DNA of 8,569 nt from JBIOUF01 sp044866695 (GTDB lineage: Bacteria > Actinomycetota > Actinomycetes > Propionibacteriales > Nocardioidaceae), in NCBI GenBank assembly GCA_044866695.1, contig JBIOUF010000248.1, positions 1-8,569 on the forward strand, written 5' to 3'. Positions 6,563-8,569 of the stretch are shown piece after piece (position 1 is the first letter of the stretch; every line of letters begins with the position of its first letter). The notes under the pieces were generated by a model. The model was not told the origin of the DNA. It was given only the letters and a program-made list of their open reading frames with translations, and made no database searches. The translations under genes were made by a program, and so were the position numbers.

Positions 6563-6730
6563 TCAGGCGGTGCAGCTGGTCGTGCTGCAGGTGCTGCTCG
6601 TGCTGCAGGCGCTGGGGCCGCCGACCATGAACACGTCGTTGGTCTCGGCGTAGTCGGCGATCTGGAAGGTCTCCGACTCCAGCGAGGAGATCTCCGCCGC
6701 GAGGGCGCCGAGCTTCTGGTCGTTCTCCAT
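6563..6730 (-). CDS. Putative RiPP precursor peptide (lanthipeptide- or azole-peptide-like)
   Basis: The 55-residue peptide starts at the ATG at 6730, chosen because GAGGGG lies 7 nt upstream. The first 38 residues form an acidic leader (MENDQKLGALAAEISSLESETFQIADY...) with amphipathic helical character, ending in MVGG, a double-glycine-type cleavage motif. The remaining 17 residues (39-55) consist of 11 Ser/Thr, 3 Cys (42, 48, 53), two Ala and one Pro, arranged as CSTSST-CSTTS-C. Such a Ser/Thr/Cys-only tail behind an acidic leader is characteristic of precursors that are dehydrated and cyclised into lanthionine or azole rings. No LanM/LanKC, YcaO, dehydratase, protease or exporter gene is in the window, so the class cannot be told. 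It lies 146 bp downstream of the DUF2157-like gene on the same strand. Assignment rests on composition and architecture only. Confidence 0.7.
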   Translation of the reverse strand: MENDQKLGALAAEISSLESETFQIADYAETNDVFMVGGPSACSTSSTCSTTSCTA

Positions 6731-6737
6731 GGGTGTA

Positions 6738-6743
6738 CCCCTC
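6738..6743 (-). promoter_or_regulatory. Ribosome-binding site of the RiPP-like gene
   Basis: On the minus strand GAGGGG ends 7 nt before the ATG at 6730. It supports this start over the upstream in-frame start that would add a 27-residue basic extension foreign to the leader. Confidence 0.65.
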
Positions 6744-6803
6744 GTCCCGGTGTGTCGATGCCGGACGGTCCGACGGCACCAGTGCACCAGCGACGGCTGG
6801 CGG

Positions 6804-6817
6804 ACCGGCATGCCGGT
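6804..6817. repeat. Perfect 14-bp palindrome upstream of the RiPP-like gene
   Basis: accggcatgccggt is its own reverse complement and lies 74 bp upstream of the peptide start and 60 bp after the DUF2157-like stop. It suits a dimeric repressor or activator site for the peptide gene, or an attenuating hairpin. A further imperfect hairpin (ggctg...cagcc, about 6828-6849) lies next to it and may end the upstream transcript. Confidence 0.45.
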
Positions 6818-6876
6818 GGCTGACCGCGGCTGTCAGCGGGTCGTCAGCCGGGCAACGGCAGGACGGCGCGCCAGCG

Positions 6877-7881
6877 TCAGCCGGCGCCAACCAAGGGTTC
6901 GGCAGGTGGCCTCTTCCCACCCCGGTGACGGGCGACCCAGACGGCCGCACCCACGAGCGTGCCGCCGACCACGATCAGCGTGAGGGACGCCGAGAGGCGG
7001 CCGGGGAACCACTCGAACGCAGCTCGCGGCGCGGCCTGCAGCAGGCCGGCCGCGGCAACGGCGAGCAGGGGCAGACTGCGCTCGTACAGTGCCATCGCCA
7101 GCATCGCCGCGGCGGTCGCGAGCCCCAGCACGATGCCCGGCTCGGACGCCGTCGTCATCGCGCCGAAGATCGCGGCGACCCCACCGAACGCCAGCCCCGT
7201 CGCGCGTGGCTGGAGCCGGCCGGTCCACGCCACCGCGGTCCAGGCGACGGCGAGGACCCACACCGAGATGCCGGGCACCCAGTCCGGCTCGGCGACCTGC
7301 ACGCCGACCGCGGCGGCGGACAGGACCAAGGTCACCAGCAGGGCGAGCTGCTGGGGCCAGGTACGTCGCATCCGCCACAGCGCGGCCGCGACGAGGGCCG
7401 TCGGCGGGAACACGACGACCAGCGCGGCCTCGTCGTACCGGCCCAGCACGTCGTTGGACCACACTGTGGCAACGGCGGCCGTCGCAGCGACGGCAAGCAC
7501 CCACAGCACCGAGCGCAGCCGACCGGCGGCCGCACCCAGGCCGTCGGGTACGGCGAGCCCGGCGGCGACCAGGGCAAGCGCGGTCCCGGCCCCCAGAACC
7601 AGTCGCACGGCGACCGGGACGTCCTCCCAGACCAGGCCGACCAGGATGCCTGCCCCCACGAGCATGATGACGCCGCCCAGGTAGCCCAGGGCCTCCACGA
7701 CCAGCGACATCCCCGCCGTGACGGCGGGGGCGGACCCGACCGCCGGCCGAGGAGAGGAGTCATGGCGGGCCTGCTCGTGCGCCCGGATGCGGTCGGCCTG
7801 GTCGGGTGCGATGAGCCCCGCCCCGACCCACTCGTCCAGCGGGTCGCGGCTACGGGGTGCCGGGGCGTGGACCGGCAACAT
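6877..7881 (-). CDS. Polytopic membrane protein, DUF2157-like
   Basis: From the ATG at 7881 (GGTGAG ribosome-binding site 4 nt upstream) the product is 334 residues. A soluble N-terminus (1-57) contains LDEWVGAGLIAPDQADRIRAHEQA, the short helical motif seen at the front of DUF2157-type proteins, followed by about nine to ten membrane helices (from about 60-85 to 298-317) and a short basic tail (RHRGGKRPP). No transport or catalytic signature is seen, and the family function is unknown to me. A TTG at 7938 would add 19 residues but lacks a good ribosome-binding site. The RiPP-like gene follows 146 bp downstream on the same strand; a link is possible, but hairpins in the gap argue against simple cotranscription. 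Confidence 0.75.
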   Translation of the reverse strand: MLPVHAPAPRSRDPLDEWVGAGLIAPDQADRIRAHEQARHDSSPRPAVGSAPAVTAGMSLVVEALGYLGGVIMLVGAGILVGLVWEDVPVAVRLVLGAGTALALVAAGLAVPDGLGAAAGRLRSVLWVLAVAATAAVATVWSNDVLGRYDEAALVVVFPPTALVAAALWRMRRTWPQQLALLVTLVLSAAAVGVQVAEPDWVPGISVWVLAVAWTAVAWTGRLQPRATGLAFGGVAAIFGAMTTASEPGIVLGLATAAAMLAMALYERSLPLLAVAAAGLLQAAPRAAFEWFPGRLSASLTLIVVGGTLVGAAVWVARHRGGKRPPAEPLVGAG

Positions 7882-8089
7882 CGTTCTCACCGCGACTCCG
7901 TAGGCGTGAAAGCCGGGAGACCTGGCTCTCCACGACAACCCTCATGCGACCCACCGAGGTCCGCCAGGGGCGAACGGATCACCCAGACGCGACCTTCGCC
8001 CTTCGACCTGTCGTGCACCGGCAGACCGGGACGGGCGCGGCTTGTCTGCTCGTCGCCGGACACACGGCCGGGCCCATCCCACCAACATG

Positions 8090-8165
8090 GACGGCTCGGC
8101 CCGCCAGGATTGACGGCTCGACGCACCAGGATTGACGGCTCGACGCACCAGGATTGACGGCTCGA
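8090..8165. repeat. 22-bp tandem repeat, three full units plus a partial fourth
   Basis: Units at 8090-8111, 8112-8133 and 8134-8155 start with gacggctcg and end with ccaggatt; the second and third are identical, the first differs at a few central bases. A partial fourth copy (gacggctcgac) begins at 8156, and the 8 bases before the first unit (ccaacatg) resemble a degraded unit end. The array lies about 70 bp from the tRNA remnant and 209 bp upstream of the DUF2157-like gene start. The units are contiguous with no spacers, so it is not a CRISPR array. Confidence 0.9.
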
Positions 8166-8234
8166 CATCTCGTGGTCGGGCCCAGCTGTTCAGGAGCGGT
8201 GCACCGGTGGGGAGGCCGCTGACCTGGGGGTTTG

Positions 8235-8269
8235 TGCGCCATCAGGGACTCGAACCCCGAACCCGCTGA
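8235..8269 (-). other. 3' half of a tRNA-Lys-like gene, probable attachment site
   Basis: On the minus strand this reads as the 3' strand of an anticodon stem (TCAG), a variable region, a T arm with stem CGGGG/CCCTG around the 7-nt loop TTCGAGT, and the 3' acceptor strand ATGGCGC plus a discriminator A. The 5' acceptor strand (GCGCCAT) and the D arm expected to the right are absent, so this is no functional tRNA. The sequence matches what I recall of the 3' half of actinobacterial tRNA-Lys genes. A precise 3' half is the usual scar of an element integrated by a tyrosine recombinase: the chromosome continues to the left (downstream of the old tRNA end) and element DNA lies to the right. Confidence 0.75.
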
Positions 8270-8569
8270 GAACCGTCGCAGGTGTTCGGCTACTCCGCGC
8301 GTTGACCCCGATGTGCCTCCTGACCTGCGCGAACGCCCTGCAAACGCGACGGCTACGTACGGGGGAGTTCGCGCACTGCGCCGCTGATGGACGTGGCGTA
8401 AAGCGTGGCGTGGAGGCCACATCCACGGGGAGTGAGCGAGTGCTCTGGTCCTGGCGCTCATAGTCGTAGCCGGTCTGTGGTGTACACGCTTTCCAAGTCG
8501 TCGAGGTCCTGTTCTCAGAATCGTGTGGAGTCGGTCCACGCTGAGGGGTGGGGCGCCAGGAGAGGTCAC

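Larger units (their letters stand above)
7882..8569. other. 688-bp stretch without a convincing gene
   Basis: All open frames here lack ribosome-binding sites, family resemblance or normal composition; the longest runs straight through the 22-bp tandem repeat and the tRNA remnant. The left part is high GC; beyond about 8270 the sequence is visibly less GC-rich and has the look of degraded accessory DNA. It holds the 22-bp repeat array and the tRNA-Lys-like 3' remnant listed separately. A minus-strand frame open to the right edge (about 8190-8569) cannot be judged without the neighbouring sequence. Confidence 0.6.

Noticed and set aside
6733..8157. 474-residue plus-strand open frame
   Set aside because: Antisense to the membrane protein gene; Gly/Arg/His/Gln-rich product and no ribosome-binding site or known motif.
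8090..8165. CRISPR array
   Set aside because: The 22-bp units are directly contiguous without unique spacers and there are no cas genes.
8235..8310. Complete tRNA on the minus strand
   Set aside because: The T arm and 3' acceptor strand are clear, but no complementary 5' acceptor strand (GCGCCAT), D arm or anticodon loop is found to the right.
7979..8569. 196-residue minus-strand frame open to the right edge
   Set aside because: It reads through the 22-bp repeats and the tRNA remnant; composition and repeats indicate a chance frame.

Overview
The window is GC-rich (most of it looks like about 70-75% G+C), with heavily GC-biased third codon positions, twin small secreted or lipoprotein genes and actinobacterial-type families. 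This suggests a high-GC actinomycete, plausibly a Nocardioides-like organism; that placement is inference from composition and protein style, not from a marker gene. Eight protein-coding genes are well or moderately supported, plus one very short membrane-protein gene.

Left third (1-3110): two minus-strand genes, an exported membrane-anchored trypsin-like protease with a C-terminal zinc ribbon (44-1675) and a dienelactone-hydrolase-family enzyme (1830-2561). They are separated by 154 bp that carry a perfect 12-bp tandem repeat. Divergent from them is a compact plus-strand cluster: a cysteine-rich lipoprotein (2615-3022), a 27-residue single-span membrane peptide (3024-3107) and a four-span membrane protein of the DUF6766 type with an internal duplication (3118-3792). 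The tight spacing (1 and 10 nt) argues for one operon acting at the cell envelope.

Middle (3793-6356): the DUF6766 gene converges on a large secreted lysyl-oxidase-like protein (3917-5905, minus) with the copper-ligand motif, two Ig-like domains and a C-terminal beta-rich module. The convergent gap holds three copies of a ~20-bp sequence, two direct and one inverted. Divergent from the lysyl oxidase is a small soluble helical protein of unknown function (6117-6356, plus).

Right part (6357-8569): a 55-residue Ser/Thr/Cys-tailed peptide with a Gly-Gly motif (6563-6730, minus) looks like an orphan RiPP (ribosomally made, post-translationally modified peptide) precursor; no modification enzyme is in the window. 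Upstream of it is a polytopic DUF2157-like membrane protein (6877-7881, minus). From 7882 to the end no convincing gene is seen. This stretch holds a 22-bp tandem repeat (8090-8165) and the 3' half of a tRNA-Lys-like gene on the minus strand (8235-8269) without its 5' half, followed by visibly lower-GC sequence. The best reading is an integration (att) scar, with chromosome to the left and former or present mobile DNA to the right.

The strongest candidates for undescribed biology are the orphan RiPP-like precursor, the lipoprotein/micro-peptide/DUF6766 operon and the repeat-flanked att scar.
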